Assembly: GCA_001643675.2 (NCBI GenBank)
Contig: LSRY02000045.1
Coordinates: forward strand, 182,001 to 246,000
DNA from: Monocercomonoides exilis
Taxonomy: Eukaryota; Preaxostyla; Oxymonadida; Polymastigidae
Length of the DNA: 64,000 nt
Direction: 5' to 3'
A program made the position numbers and the translations under genes. Shown here one piece after another: positions 21,538-33,169 of the stretch. The notes under the pieces were generated by a model. The model was not told where the DNA came from. It made no database searches and was given only the letters and a program-made list of their open reading frames with translations. How positions within the stretch are numbered: the stretch's first letter is position 1; the number at the start of each line of letters is the position of its first letter.

Positions 21538-23576
21538 CTGCATAACGCGCTGACTGAAGAGAGAGAGAAAATAGAAATTCTGAGATTAACTTTTTTATTA
21601 TCTTTTTTGTTGAAATGACAAGCAATAAAAAATTATTTTATTAATCAAGAATGCGTAAACTTTACGAATTAGATTATTTTTTTATGAATATGATTTGTTG
21701 TAAAACTTTTGTAGAAGCATATAAAACGGAATAAATTAAAAAAAAAATGATAAAATTATTAATTATGAATGAATACAAATATCTGTTTTTTAACAAATTA
21801 TTCCAAAAAATGATATATTTTCGAGCGTTCTGCACATTAATTATTCTGAGTTTATGAAAATAACAGAAACATCGAAAAAGTTATAATTATTAAAAAAAAA
21901 AAAAGAATTTATCAACAATCACGATTTATCAGTCACTTTAGATTTCAATGACAATAAAATTATCATAGATTTATAAATGAGTTGCTTTTGTTTTCTGATA
22001 ATTGTGAATGATGAACACCACAGATAATCTTGTTTCAATGAGTGTATTATTGTGAAGTTATTTAATATATTCAAACTCTGAAAAACAAATTATTTTCATT
22101 TTTTATAAAAAAAATAATTTAAAAGATAAGAGAAGAAATTGTGTCAAATCATTTACAGGGATCTGTATAATTTTTATAATATTGTTCAAATAGAAATTTG
22201 TTCACAAATGGGTGATTATTCTTGAAATCAAACAATTTATCTGGGAGTGATATTTTCCATTATTTGCTTTTCAATGAAATTATTTGTGTTGAATTGAAAT
22301 TGACACAAAGAATGGTGATGAACAATAAATGTGATGTTTTCTCCTTTCAGAGAGTCAATTGATGTTGTTTTCCAAAAATCATTAAAAATCTGAATTGATT
22401 GACAGAACGTGTCTGATCTCAAAAAATAGAATAACTTTGAGTGGCATAATCATCAAAACAATGAATCATTGTTGGAATGGTTTCTATAATTTATCTTTTG
22501 AAAAAGACATTTCATCTTGAAACACTCATCTCTTGCTCATTTCTCAATGATTATTAGTTGTTGAGTCTTTTCATCTCAAACAAATATTTAGAAATATTTT
22601 TCTTCTTGATCCGTATTCCTTCTTTTCAGATGACTCAACTTTTGTTCAAAAAGCGGTGAATTGGGAAAGAATTGGAATGACAAACTGAAGGGGAAAGAGG
22701 GATGAGCATTATTCTTTTTGAAAAGAAACAAATATCCACTTAAATTTATAAAATGGGAGAAAATTTTAGAAAAATCACCACAGATCAAAAAAAAGATACC
22801 ATTATAATTTTATTCAAAATAATTTCTTCCTTCAAAATACTTCAAGTTACATTTTTCGATGAATAAATTTTCATTTGAATCCACCATGATTATGTTTGAA
22901 AACCGATATAAAAATGAAATTTTTGTTACATTTTTTGATCAAAATAAATTCTGTTTTTATTGAAACAAACGAATGCAAGAAGATATTGATTTTTGAAGAA
23001 AACCTGCTCATCGAATTTTCAAAGGACAGAGTGCTTTTCCAAAGAACTGCAATTAAAGTGTGTTTCTATTGATTCAAATTACTTATTTTTTGCATTTTGT
23101 TTATTTCAGATGGTTTGATTTATTTATCTTTGAACATTTGTCTTTATCATTAATTTTTATTGCATAAAAACAAACTTTAGTGATGAATTCAAGCATTTTC
23201 CACCAAAAATCTGCAAAGCAAACATGAAAATTTACAAAAACAATCAACTTGAAAGTTCGAATTAATCATCATCTTCTTCCTTTTCCTCATCGTCAATTTT
23301 TTATGAATGGAGTTGGCGGAGATTATTTGAGTGGTAGCAGAATTGGGTTTTGGCTATTTATTTTGTTTGAGAAAGCAGAAGATAAGCGAAGACGAGAAAG
23401 ATGAATTTTGTTGGCAGAAAGGAACGATATTTGGAGGAGAAGAAGAAAATCAGTGAAGAATGATCATCATTAAAAGAATAGGTTTGCCTTTTTTTATTAC
23501 GATTTTTCATATATTTTATTTTTTTTTTTATGAAACGAGGATTTTTTTTAACGAGTGTTCAATGCCAATGAATGAA

Positions 23577-23872
23577 CAAGGAATATGGAAAGAAAGCATA
23601 TTTGGCGCCTTTAAGAAATCTGGAGATAATAATTGGAGGGCGTTTGCTGGAACGAGAAGGAACAAAAATTGAAGCGTATAGAAGAGAAGGCCTTTGATGG
23701 TTCTGGAAGACATATACGACGAATCTTGTTAAAAGCAAAAAGAGAGAGCAGAAAAATTGATGATGCAGCAGAAGAAGAAATTTGGCAAATGATTGAGAAG
23801 AAGCAGACCTTTTTAAGAAATATGAATGAAAGAGATAATTTGAATGAAAAGGAAGAAAAAAATGAAAAATGA
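23577..23872 (+). pseudogene. L copy 2: best preserved charged exon
   Basis: Two overlapping frames are seen. GIWKESIFGAFKKSGDNNW runs at 23,580-23,637. The frame 23,633-23,872 (79 codons, first codon not ATG) reads NEKEQKLKRIEEKAFDG ... DDAAEEEIWQMIEKK ... NERDNLNEKEEK. It is uninterrupted here, whereas the copies at 6.7-7.0 and 58.8-59.1 kb are broken. A possible short intron precedes it (GTTTGC near 23,480 to AG near 23,540). Predicted highly charged helix; function unknown. Confidence 0.4.
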
Positions 23873-24218
23873 AAATAGAAATTTGAGGGATGTTTGAAGA
23901 AGAGCAAAGAGAAAAAAGATAAAGAAAGAAAAAGAAGATGAATACAAAAAAGATGACAGCTGTGATGGAAATGACAATGCTTACATAAATGAACGTGGAG
24001 AAATCAAAGAAACAATTTCGCTCAATGCACACTCAATGTTCAGCAGCATGCTGTTGAAAACAATCTCTTTCAGATTGAACCAATTTTAGCTACACAAAAG
24101 AACATGACATAGATAAAACTATGCAAGATATCGGCTTCTTCCTCTCTCTCTATTCCAAACAATCGCCTTGTGAAGTTTCATTTCTGACTGCCCGTTACTC
24201 AGCGGAAATTTGAAATGA

Positions 24219-25330
24219 ATGGCCCCTTCCACCTCGTTCATTCACAGCTGCAGTCCTACCAACTCCGCAGCCAGCCTCACTTTTTTGAACAGCGCCAGCC
24301 ACCTTTCTTTCTTCCTCATCTCCAACTGCACCGCATCCACCCGCCTTTTCACCCCTGCCTCCGCTGACGTCTGCGAAAGCACAAGCACCTGCTCATCCAG
24401 CTCCTTCACCTGAACAACCAGCCACTCCACCTTCTCTTCACACGACTCCTTCATTATCTTCTGCTCCTGCTTCTTTTTTAAGCAAGCTCCATCTGCTGGT
24501 TAACAATAACCTTCCTGAAAAGCACCTTCTGCACGCTTGTAGTCTGCTCCTGCATTATTACAGCGAAGTCAACATCGTTTCCCACTTCATTTTGCTAATC
24601 TTCTGCAGTTCAATTGCATCTGCTCTTCCACCACCGCAAACACTCTTTCCCTCGCCGATGTTTGCTCCTCCCACAACATTCACCTTGTCCCCAACTATCA
24701 CAACAACCTCATTTCCATTGATGTCCTGCCTAAGCATAAAAGCACTGCCATTACAGATTTTCGCTGCAAACTTCTCCTACACATTTTCACACAGACCCTG
24801 CAGCAGAATTACTGAAACAGAAGACTGAACCTCCCCACCTCCCGCAGATGACAACGAAGAAGGCGTGGCAAGCGATGCCCCTGCCCCTGACCCTGCTCCC
24901 TCGCTGTCCTCACTCACCACTCCGCCCTGCTGCGTCCGCCGCTTCTTCTCCTTCTCAATGCCCACATCAATCAGCTCCGCCTTCTCCTTCATCGTTGACA
25001 GCTTCTCATACAGCTCTTTCAACACTGCGTTGCACTTGTTGCTTTGCTTCAAAATCTTCTTCTTCTTTATCCGGACTATTTAATCTCACTCATACAGCTG
25101 CTCGACCAGCCAGCTCATTCCCTTCGCACAATAAAACTTCATCATCCATCCTCACCCACTCTTTTTCCAGCCACTTCCCCATAATCTCTCACGCTTCGCA
25201 TGCTGCAACACCCCGTCTGTCAATTTGTTGTTTTGTTTCACCACGTCATGCCTCAACAGCCTATGTCGAGGCACAAACAGCGTTTTTGCAGACGAGGGAA
25301 AAGAAGCATCATTCAGACTGAAGATCGAAG
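24219..25330 (-). pseudogene. N' : second, diverged copy of coiled-coil gene N
   Basis: On the minus strand: IMGKWLEKEWVRMDDEVLL near 25,180, then a coiled coil CNAVLKELYEKLSTMKEKAE near 25,000, a TQQGGVVSEDS linker, NGSAFMLRQDINGNEVVV near 24,720-24,760, and a final coiled coil VEWLVVQVKELDEQVLVLS ... RRVDAVQLEMRKKERWLALF (24,242-24,454). Stops and frame changes separate the pieces. The order matches N at 4.8-5.6 kb, in which the QQGGVVS and NGSA blocks recur. The family is not recognised. Confidence 0.45.
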
Positions 25331-27547
25331 TGAAATCGTTCTCATCAACTGTTTTAAAAATCCATGTGATTCTTCGTCACTGCGGATAGCGACGTCTTAT
25401 CTACGAAATCGGATCCACCATCTGAATTAAAAGCATATCCCGCCAAATATCATTTCACTCGTGTGCGTGCACACCTATGCGGCAGATCATTTCTATTCTC
25501 AATAAAACCACGTTATTACTGTTGCTCTCAACTCAATAGTTTGTTTCAATTTGCATTCATTCCTTCAAATTCAAACATCATAATTATTAAGTTCCTTACA
25601 GAATCCTAATTTTATCTTTACCAAATTAATAACACTGGAATGATCAATGAATTTGAATTGTTGATTCAACACAAAAATAAAAATGAACTAAGTATTTCAA
25701 TTATTAAAAATATAACTGTTTTGCTTTTATATACGTTGATCATTAATTGTTTTTCATTAAATGTGCAAATTAGTTCTTTCCAAATCATTATTTTGTATTT
25801 TAGGATTCAGTGAAAGTGAAAATGTTGATTAATTGTTAAATCAAACATTTTAAAATATCCGAATATAAAGCTTAATGAAAATTAATTCATTTGCAAAATA
25901 AGATTTTATTGATAATTATTGTTATAACTCAAATAAAACATTAGTGAAACTTGCTTTATTGCAAAGGTTACAAAGTAAAATTAAAGATAAACTCATAACA
26001 GTTTTATTTCTTCAAATAACACAAATAAACATCAATTATTGAAATATATATATGATGTCAATAATAAAAATTGTTTTAAGAAAAATTTCAAACGCTTATG
26101 TTTGAAAAAAATGAGTGAATAAATTCAAAGAGAAATAATTACGGTAAACGAAAATTTTCTTTGTTTTTTTGTGGGATTGATCAGGCTAAAAAAAAGTGAC
26201 TTTTCAAAAATTTTCACCCAAATGTGAAATGATAATTTTTAATATTCATTGTTTCAAACTATTCAAATATCACAATTAATCAGCAAAAATATTCTATTAT
26301 TCCACATATGAAAATGATTTCATAACACATTTTCAAAATAGAAATGAACATTTGTTTCTTTTCAAAAAGAATAATGCTCATCCCTCTTTCCCCTTCAGTT
26401 TGTCATTCCAATTCTTTCCCAATTCACCGCTTTTTGAACAAAAGTTGAGTCATCTGAAAAGAAGGAATACGGATCAAGAAGAAAAATATTTCTAAATATT
26501 TGTTTGAGATGAAAAGACTCAACAACTAATAATCATTGAGAAATGAGCAAGAGATGAGTGTTTCAAGATGAAATGTCTTTTTCAAAAGATAAATTATAGA
26601 AACCATTCCAACAATGATTCATTGTTTTGATGATTATGCCACTCAAAGTTATTCTATTTTTTGAGATCAGACACGTTCTGTCAATCAATTCAGATTTTTA
26701 ATGATTTTTGGAAAACAACATCAATTGACTCTCTGAAAGGAGAAAACATCACATTTATTGTTCATCACCATTCTTTGTGTCAATTTCAATTCAACACAAA
26801 TAATTTCATTGAAAAGCAAATAATGGAAAATATCACTCCCAGATAAATTGTTTGATTTCAAGAATAATCACCCATTTGTGAACAAATTTCTATTTGAACA
26901 ATATTATAAAAATTATACAGATCCCTGTAAATGATTTGACACAATTTCTTCTCTTATCTTTTAAATTATTTTTTTTATAAAAAATGAAAATAATTTGTTT
27001 TTCAGAGTTTGAATATATTAAATAACTTCACAATAATACACTCATTGAAACAAGATTATCTGTGGTGTTCATCATTCACAATTATCAGAAAACAAAAGCA
27101 ACTCATTTATAAATCTATGATAATTTTATTGTCATTGAAATCTAAAGTGACTGATAAATCGTGATTGTTGATAAATTCTTTTTTTTTTTTTAATAATTAT
27201 AACTTTTTCGATGTTTCTGTTATTTTCATAAACTCAGAATAATTAATGTGCAGAACGCTCGAAAATATATCATTTTTTGGAATAATTTGTTAAAAAACAG
27301 ATATTTGTATTCATTCATAATTAATAATTTTATCATTTTTTTTTTTTAATTTATTCCGTTTTATATGCTTCTACAAAAGTTTTACAACAAATCATATTCA
27401 TAAAAAAATAATCTAATTCGTAAAGTTTACGCATTCTTGATTAATAAAATAATTTTTTATTGCTTGTCATTTCAACAAAAAAGATAATAAAAAAGTTAAT
27501 CTCAGAATTTCTATTTTCTCTCTCTCTTCAGTCAGCGCGTTATGCAG

Positions 27548-29308
27548 TCAAAACAAAATAAACAATAAATAATTTTCTCCCAATGCCAATCCTACTGATG
27601 ATGGTTCGACAAACAGAAGTTGGCTCACTTTCATATTTTCTATCTCCACATCAATCGTTTTCAGCTGCCTCAGCTCCACTTCAAACACGCACTTCGTCAT
27701 TCCACTCCCTCCTGATGTCGAAGAGTTGATCAAAACATCCTCCAGTGAAAGAGTCCCGCTCCCCACAGACACCACAAACACACTCGGCGATGAGCTTCTT
27801 GTCGCGTTGTGGTCGATCCCCACATGCCCCACCTCCAGTTGGCCAGATGATATGCTAAACAGAGTAGTTGCAGGCGAAGAAAGCGCACTCGTCCCAATCA
27901 CACTCACTGTCTTTCCTCTCCCCACAATTGATATCTTCTTTTCCCCAACAATGATTGTCGCCCCTTCACTCACATGCTTCCCATCCAGCAACGTGATTGT
28001 CGAGCTCAGCTGCGCCATGCTCGAACTCACTGCATGCCCCACCGTCTTGCAAGGTGCAGACTCGCTCATCCCACACAAATTGTTTGTGTCATTTCCACCC
28101 ACCCCAACAAATCTATCCTTCATCCCTTCCTTCAGCCAGTCCTTCTTTTCTGTGTGCTGATATTGCCAACCGCCCGAATAATATTCATAGCACACTCTCT
28201 TCTCATTGCTATTCGTTGTATATGATTCATAAAAAGGGTTGTTTGATGAAAAGAGATTGTAATAATCTGAAAAATACACATCGTGGCCATATGGAGTGGA
28301 GGCGTTGCAACTACAATTGTGGAAGAAGAAGAAATAGCAATAAAGGTTGTTGCTTGGAGCTGTTTGTTGGTTTGGATAAAATCTCATCCCTCCGCCATAT
28401 GACACTGCTGAGCACGAAATAAACTGGAGGCTCCTCATTTTGAATGCTGCTGGAACATTGTAACAATACATCCCTCCACCATTCGAATTTGTTATGGAGC
28501 ATGAAGTGAATAAACACTCAAACACACAAGCGCTTTCCCCGTTCCCACTTTCTGTTCCAATACATGAAGATCCAGAAACCTTAAAAGTGTAAAGATAAAG
28601 GCCTCCTCCACATTCTTTTGCTGTGCATTTCTGGAACTCGCACCCACTGATCCTGACGCACGAAGTAATGTCATATGCATGAATTCCTCCTCCACGATAA
28701 TTTTTTGCTGTACATGCATTGAATGAATTGTTCTCAATATTTATTGAACTGATCGAACGGCACATAATTCCTCCCCCAGCATAATATGCATAGCAATCAT
28801 TGAACGAACAAAATTTCACTGAAAGTGTTCCTGATGACAAGCCATACATGAAAATAGCTCCACCATTTGAAGTTCCATTACTAATGGATGTCGATGTTCC
28901 ATTTGCTTTTGACCCATTCCACACACACCAAGTGAATGAATTCGTCCCATTGTCTGCTATCTGCTGTCTCCCTGGTTTCGATGGATTCCCCTCGCTCCCG
29001 CTGATTGCGACATTCCCTGATCGATAGCATCCGACAAACGAGGTATTCGAGGCATCCAGGGATGATGAAGGGCTGTTGAGCGAGGGAACAATGCCCCCAT
29101 CATACACATCCCACACCGATGAAAACTCACACCCACTCATCAGAAACGAGGTTTGACTCAGCCCTTCACCCAGATGTGTTGTTTTCGATGGATTTGTGGA
29201 GATGTTGAAGAAGGTCAGTTTGGAAAGAGATACAAGGCGTGTCAGGGGAGGTGCCAGAAATGGGGCTGAAGACACACAAAAAGATGAGAAATTCGACTCA
29301 CTCACCAA
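27548..29308 (-). CDS. G4: X-type beta-helix protein
   Basis: About 586 codons from TTG. The N-terminal region has TRLVSLSKLTFFNIS and a first coil-like unit (MSGCEFSSVW ... GGIV). Five F-x-x-C ... GGG coils follow (CSFNDC, NSFNAC, CEFQKC, CLFTSC, LQFISC), then FFFFHNCSC and STPYGHDVYF. The second half starts FVGVGGNDTNNLCG and PCKTVGHAVSS, continues with IVGRGKTVSVIGTSALSS, and ends LLFILF. Many NxS/T sites and cysteines suit an extracellular protein. No membrane anchor is evident; the C-terminal hydrophobic end is only about seven residues. The 3' end lies in the P3 arm and is identical to G3; outside the arm it is a separate family member. A 40-nt GT-AG interval overlaps the 5' end. Confidence 0.72.
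   Translation of the reverse strand: MVSESNFSSFCVSSAPFLAPPLTRLVSLSKLTFFNISTNPSKTTHLGEGLSQTSFLMSGCEFSSVWDVYDGGIVPSLNSPSSSLDASNTSFVGCYRSGNVAISGSEGNPSKPGRQQIADNGTNSFTWCVWNGSKANGTSTSISNGTSNGGAIFMYGLSSGTLSVKFCSFNDCYAYYAGGGIMCRSISSINIENNSFNACTAKNYRGGGIHAYDITSCVRISGCEFQKCTAKECGGGLYLYTFKVSGSSCIGTESGNGESACVFECLFTSCSITNSNGGGMYCYNVPAAFKMRSLQFISCSAVSYGGGMRFYPNQQTAPSNNLYCYFFFFHNCSCNASTPYGHDVYFSDYYNLFSSNNPFYESYTTNSNEKRVCYEYYSGGWQYQHTEKKDWLKEGMKDRFVGVGGNDTNNLCGMSESAPCKTVGHAVSSSMAQLSSTITLLDGKHVSEGATIIVGEKKISIVGRGKTVSVIGTSALSSPATTLFSISSGQLEVGHVGIDHNATRSSSPSVFVVSVGSGTLSLEDVLINSSTSGGSGMTKCVFEVELRQLKTIDVEIENMKVSQLLFVEPSSVGLALGENYLLFILF
29266..29305 (-). other. Candidate 40-nt GT-AG intron at the 5' end of G4
   Basis: Minus strand GTGAGTGAGT ... 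TGTGTCTTCAG, with the same length and place as in G1, G7 and G8. It is in frame and stop-free here, so an exonic reading remains possible. Confidence 0.4.
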
Positions 29309-29538
29309 TACACTCCCACCTCCTTCACTTTCTTCTCTTTTTTCTTCTCTTCCTTCACTTCCTCTTCCTTCACCTCTCTCCCACTTCTCGTCTGCACCAT
29401 CCCTCTCAATACAATTTTCATCAAAAACTCAAATTATTCTACAACCCTTTCCCTCCCTCTTTCTGCTGCATATGTTATGAATCTCATAAAAAAAATATAA
29501 CAGACCTTCGCTGCCAATTCCTTTTTATAACTATGATC

Positions 29539-29933
29539 CTATAAAGCTCTTTCCCAAGCTGATTCTGCTGATTGACCTTCACTTTCTATCATTTGATGTT
29601 GTTCTGCTTTTCCTCGCTGTTTTTGGAAGATGCGCGCAAAATACTTTATTTCAAGAAAATAAAAAGAAAAATCAATAAATCATATTAAAAATAGGTCAAA
29701 TAATATCACCAATAAAAATATCATACCTTTGTTTTCCTTTTCTCTTGCCAACTTTTCTCAAAGAATCGCTGCATTCCTTGCTTCCTCATCCCTTCCATCA
29801 TCTCCAACAAAAACAAAACATACTGCAATCTCCATCCATAAAGATGCTCTTTTTGATAGTGTTCTTGAGGATATTCCCATCTCCTTTTTTGAATAATTCT
29901 TTGTTGAACTGACTTTCCTCTATTTTTCTCCAA
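29539..29933 (-). CDS. K copy 2: two-exon lysine-rich ORF with a metamonad-style intron
   Basis: Exon 1 (29,727-29,933; first codon TTG, so 5' incomplete) encodes a basic helix with RRWEYPQEHYQKEHLYGWRL and GMRKQGMQRFFEKSWQEKRK. It ends at AAG before GTATGA. The predicted intron 29,617-29,726 (110 nt) ends CCAAAAACAG. Exon 2 (29,539-29,616) keeps the frame: RGKAEQHQMIESEGQ ... WERAL, then TAG. This is the only copy in which both exons are open. Adjacent to G4 on the same strand, just upstream of its 5' end. No family recognised. Confidence 0.45.
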
Positions 29934-30053
29934 AATCTCTTTTCTCTTTTTTCTTCTTCATGTCCTCCCTCAATTCATATCACCATCTCATTCCCTTCTT
30001 TCTGCTCTTCTTCCAATGCTCCAAAAAAAAAATATTCATTCTTCCAATCCCTC

Positions 30054-30870
30054 TTGTTTTCCTTCTTCATCTCTTTTTCTTTTCCCTATCTTCTGCTCCA
30101 ACTTCCGCTTCTTCTTCTTCTTCTCGGGTTTTTGTCATATTTCTTCTTCTGCTGTGTCATCAATTTTTCTGTTCTCTCTTTTTTTAGTTTTTACAAGATT
30201 CATCGCAAATACCTTCCAAAAACATTCATGAAAATCATCTTCATTTCATTTTCTCTGGTTTATCCCATTCATCATCCTCCAATTGTTATGTCCCGATTTC
30301 TTCAAATACATCCATTATCTTCTCTTTCCATGCTCCATTCACACATCCCTTTTGATTGTTCTTCCAAAACTTCTAATATGATAATAACGACAAGAACACA
30401 TGAAATAAAACAATATTATGAAATACAAAAAAGATAAAATATCAAAGAAAAATATAAATAAAAAAATAAGATATCACACAAAAGATGAAATGCCAAATAC
30501 CTTTTCCCTTTCCCAATCATCTGCTGCATCATCATCATCTTCTTCTTCTTCTGCTTCTGCTTCTGCTGCTGCTGCTTCAATAAATTATTCATTGAGCATA
30601 TGCCATTCACCCATCTCATCAATCTTCTGCTCTCTCTTCTGTCTCTTCCCCTCCTTCTTTCCAAAATGTCTTGTAAATCTCGCAAATCCCTTCTTTTCCC
30701 ATTCATTCTTTTGTTTCTCCTCCACCTCATTTCTCATTACTTCCCTTCATTTATTATATCCTTATTTCTTTTAATGCATCCAACATCCTCTCTTTCCATG
30801 TTCCATGCTCATTCATTGGCATTGAACATTCTTGCAAAAATCCTAATTTCTTTTAAAAAATAATATTTGA
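30054..30870 (-). pseudogene. L-like exon group, G4-side copy
   Basis: This is an inverted near-identical partner of about 51,180-51,960. On the minus strand short charged frames alternate with AT-rich gaps bounded by GT and AG. One ends GKGKRY at an AAAAG/GTATTT donor; another carries NGAWKEKIMDVFEEIG, reminiscent of NEQGIWKESIFGAFKKSG in L copy 2. Gln/Lys/Met-rich simple repeats (CAG, AAG, ATG) lie near 30,535-30,580. A broken multi-exon gene is the best guess. Confidence 0.35.
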
Positions 30871-31142
30871 AAAATCATAATTTAAAAAAATATAAATACA
30901 CACCGTTATAATGATCATTCTTCACCGACTTCATTCTCCTCCCCCAAATAATGCTCCATTCTGCCTATAAATTCCATCTTTCCAGCCTTCGCTTCCCTTC
31001 TGCTTCCTTTAAAAAATTAGTCAAAGCCCAACTTTTCATTATTCTTTCGCTCAAATAACTCAACCAGCTCCATTCTATAAAAAAAAAACTGGTATAGAAG
31101 AATATTCCATCTGATTAACACGTCTCACCCCTTTTCTCTGCA

Positions 31143-32161
31143 TTGCCTTCTTCTTCTCCACATTTCCCCTCAAAGCAACAACATCACATCACCACACCCA
31201 TATCCCAGTCCATCCATTCTCCCTCTCCACAAAAACCAAACAACTCTGCCCACAATCCACCTTCTCCAACTTTCATAACAAACGATTGCAAAATCCCTTC
31301 TCCTTCACTTCCAACATCCCCTTCTCCAAATATCCTTTTCCCAATCAAAAATATAAATGCCTCCAATATTTTGCCTCTTTCTATTGCTAGACACTCTCTC
31401 ATGGTAAACCCCTCATCTCGCTCCATCCCTGTCGCACCCCTGTCTCCACACCCCCAATGCAAAGCGCCAACACTGATGTTCCTTCTTCCTGCCTTCCTCC
31501 GCCTCAGCTTCCATCCCTTGCCCCGCAATCGCCTGGCGCGGCCAAAGGGTCCATCCAATAATTTATATAAAAATATAAAAAATTTTCTTTCATTTTTCTT
31601 CTTCTTCATCCCATCTTCCCTCTCTAATTATGCACACACTCACAAAAACTCTTCTTCTTGTTCCACCTCACATGAACCCCCTCTCTATCAGTGCATGAGA
31701 AAAAATAATATCCCTTTTCCATTTCTTCTCCATTTCCAATCCATCTCTAATCCTCCCCTCCAATAAGCATATTCCATTCACTCCACCCTTCTTATCTTCC
31801 CTCTCACCCCACCTCCTCCACATCAAATTCCATTTCTCCAGCAATAAACACGACATCCACGCCTTCCCAATGACAAAAATCGAAAAAACAATCTCTCAGC
31901 GCTTCATCCCAATCTATCCCCCACACATCCATTTTGCCTCTTAAACCTCACAAAAATACCTCTTTCTCCCCCAAAAAACATCCTTTTGTCGTTCCTTTCC
32001 CCTTCAAGACATCCTGCTTTCCCCTCAAAAAGCATATCTTCTCTCCAAACTCCATAAACCCATCCTCCCTCTCTTCTGACTTGTCCATATGCCCATTCAG
32101 CCACAATAAATCCAGTTGGGCTTTCTTTTCTTTTATCATCCCAAATCTGTCGTGAGCACAA
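31143..32161 (-). other. Cargo ORFs unique to the G4-G5 interval
   Basis: Three minus-strand frames, 31,904-32,161, 31,668-31,856 and 31,184-31,609, read in the same direction and may be pieces of one broken gene. Seen motifs include GFIVAEWAYGQVRREGGWVYG, FMEFGEKICFL and GDVGSEGEGILQSFVMKVGEGG. No other interval in the window holds them. Strand skew alone can keep such frames open, so coding status is open. Confidence 0.3.
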
Positions 32162-32336
32162 TCAAATAGAATCTTATGACAGAAGATTTGACTTGGCCAC
32201 ACGAAGAATGAAAGGCTTGCATTCAAAAAAGGTGGCAGATGGAGCAGATGAGTTGAATACAGCCCTGAAGCAGAATGAAGACAAAAGCAATATCATTTTT
32301 GAAGGAAGAGAGTGTCATTCATTTTTGGTTGTTGGA

Positions 32337-32710
32337 AATGATGATGATGATGATGATGAATGGTTTTGTCAAAATAACTGGAAATGGGGTGAATGAAATG
32401 AACTTTATTGTTTGTGTGTGTTCGTTGAAGAATTTCAATATTAATGTTATTCTTCTCTTTTGCTGCCTGTCTGGGTGTGATGATGTTGTCTGAAATGGAC
32501 AAAGGAGGTGTTTGTTTGCTGAGAGGAGGAAGAATGAAAGAGACGAGAGAGCTCAATGAATCAGAGTTTCGAGGGCAATGGCGCTGGAGAAGGGCAGGAC
32601 AATCGCCTGTTTGTGAAAAAAGACTAAACAAAAAGGAGTTTATATGGAGAAGAAGAAGTGGAAGGAGGAGTAGAAGAAGAAGAAGAAGATGATGATGATG
32701 ATGATGATGA
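32337..32710 (+). repeat. Short GAT/ATG and AGA triplet runs
   Basis: A (GAT)n run lies at about 32,338-32,359; an (AGA)n run followed by (TGA)n lies at about 32,670-32,709. The sequence between contains short frames without conservation elsewhere in the window; I see no gene. Confidence 0.7.
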
Positions 32711-32748
32711 AATTGCAGCAATCGTTTTATCAGCCCCATTTCCCTCTC

Positions 32749-33060
32749 TCAAACCACTCCCATTCTTGTCTCTCTTTCTGCTGTCTGCAATCGAGTCGAG
32801 CCAAACGGAGCCATAGGCAACACCTCCTCTTCGATCTCATACGTCCTCATAAACAGCATCTCATCCCTCTTTTCGCTTCTGTGTATTTCCGGAAACAGCT
32901 GGCCACACAACTGCAATGGCATTGTTTTGCATGTGCGAATCATCAGCAGCTTCTCGCAATGCGCCTGCGCATTCATCTTGCTGTTCTCCAAACCTTGCAG
33001 CTGCTTTGCCACCTGCTTGAACATCAGCATATGCTTCATTAGCTTCTCTCTCTCTTTCTC
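32749..33060 (-). CDS. Hypothetical exon ending in an IEEEVLPMAPFG segment
   Basis: A 96-codon ATG-started frame occupies 32,749-33,039. It reads MKHMLMFKQVAKQLQGLE, a helix, then NAQAHCEKLLMIRTCKTM and EIHRSEKRDEMLFMRTYEIE, ending TRMGVV. Composition is unlike the skew-driven frames nearby (His, Cys, Arg and Met present), so I think it may be genuine. Immediately upstream lies an (AG)n run that would encode Arg/Glu repeats. Function unknown. Confidence 0.35.
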   Translation of the reverse strand, partial: EKEREKLMKHMLMFKQVAKQLQGLENSKMNAQAHCEKLLMIRTCKTMPLQLCGQLFPEIHRSEKRDEMLFMRTYEIEEEVLPMAPFGSTRLQTAERETRMGVV

Positions 33061-33169
33061 TTTCTCTATCTCTCTCTTTCCCCTTCAAATTCCTTCTTGC
33101 TCTGTTGTGATTGTTCTCTGCAATGCGCAAAATCATCTCGAATGCCAGTCAAATCTGCTCGCTTCCTCC

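Larger units (their letters stand above)
22734..26349. other. P3 central insertion of about 3.4-3.6 kb
   Basis: The right edge (about 26,230-26,349) resembles the small P1 and P5 spacers (shared motif ATTAATCAGCA and following bases). The ancestral spacer was therefore probably about 0.2 kb and the rest was inserted. In inverse order the inserted DNA resembles 4.9-7.3 kb (N gene, then L exon). The flanking stretches 22,740-23,270 and 25,430-26,220 are AT-rich and show no gene. Confidence 0.6.
21172..27913. repeat. X-type palindrome P3
   Basis: Arms 21,172-22,733 and 26,350-27,913 are reverse complements; paired positions sum to about 49,083-49,085. The arms cover the last ~370 bp of G3 and of G4 and their shared AT-rich 3' flanks. 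The ORF at 22,237-22,422 (-) is identical to 26,661-26,846 (+). Unlike P1 and P5, the centre holds 3.6 kb of unique sequence. Confidence 0.92.

Noticed and set aside
27726-28422. Long antisense frames inside the beta-helix genes (for example 27,726-28,160 and 53,872-54,492)
   Set aside because: They exist because the family's codon use leaves few stops on the opposite strand. They recur opposite every G gene and have low-complexity composition.
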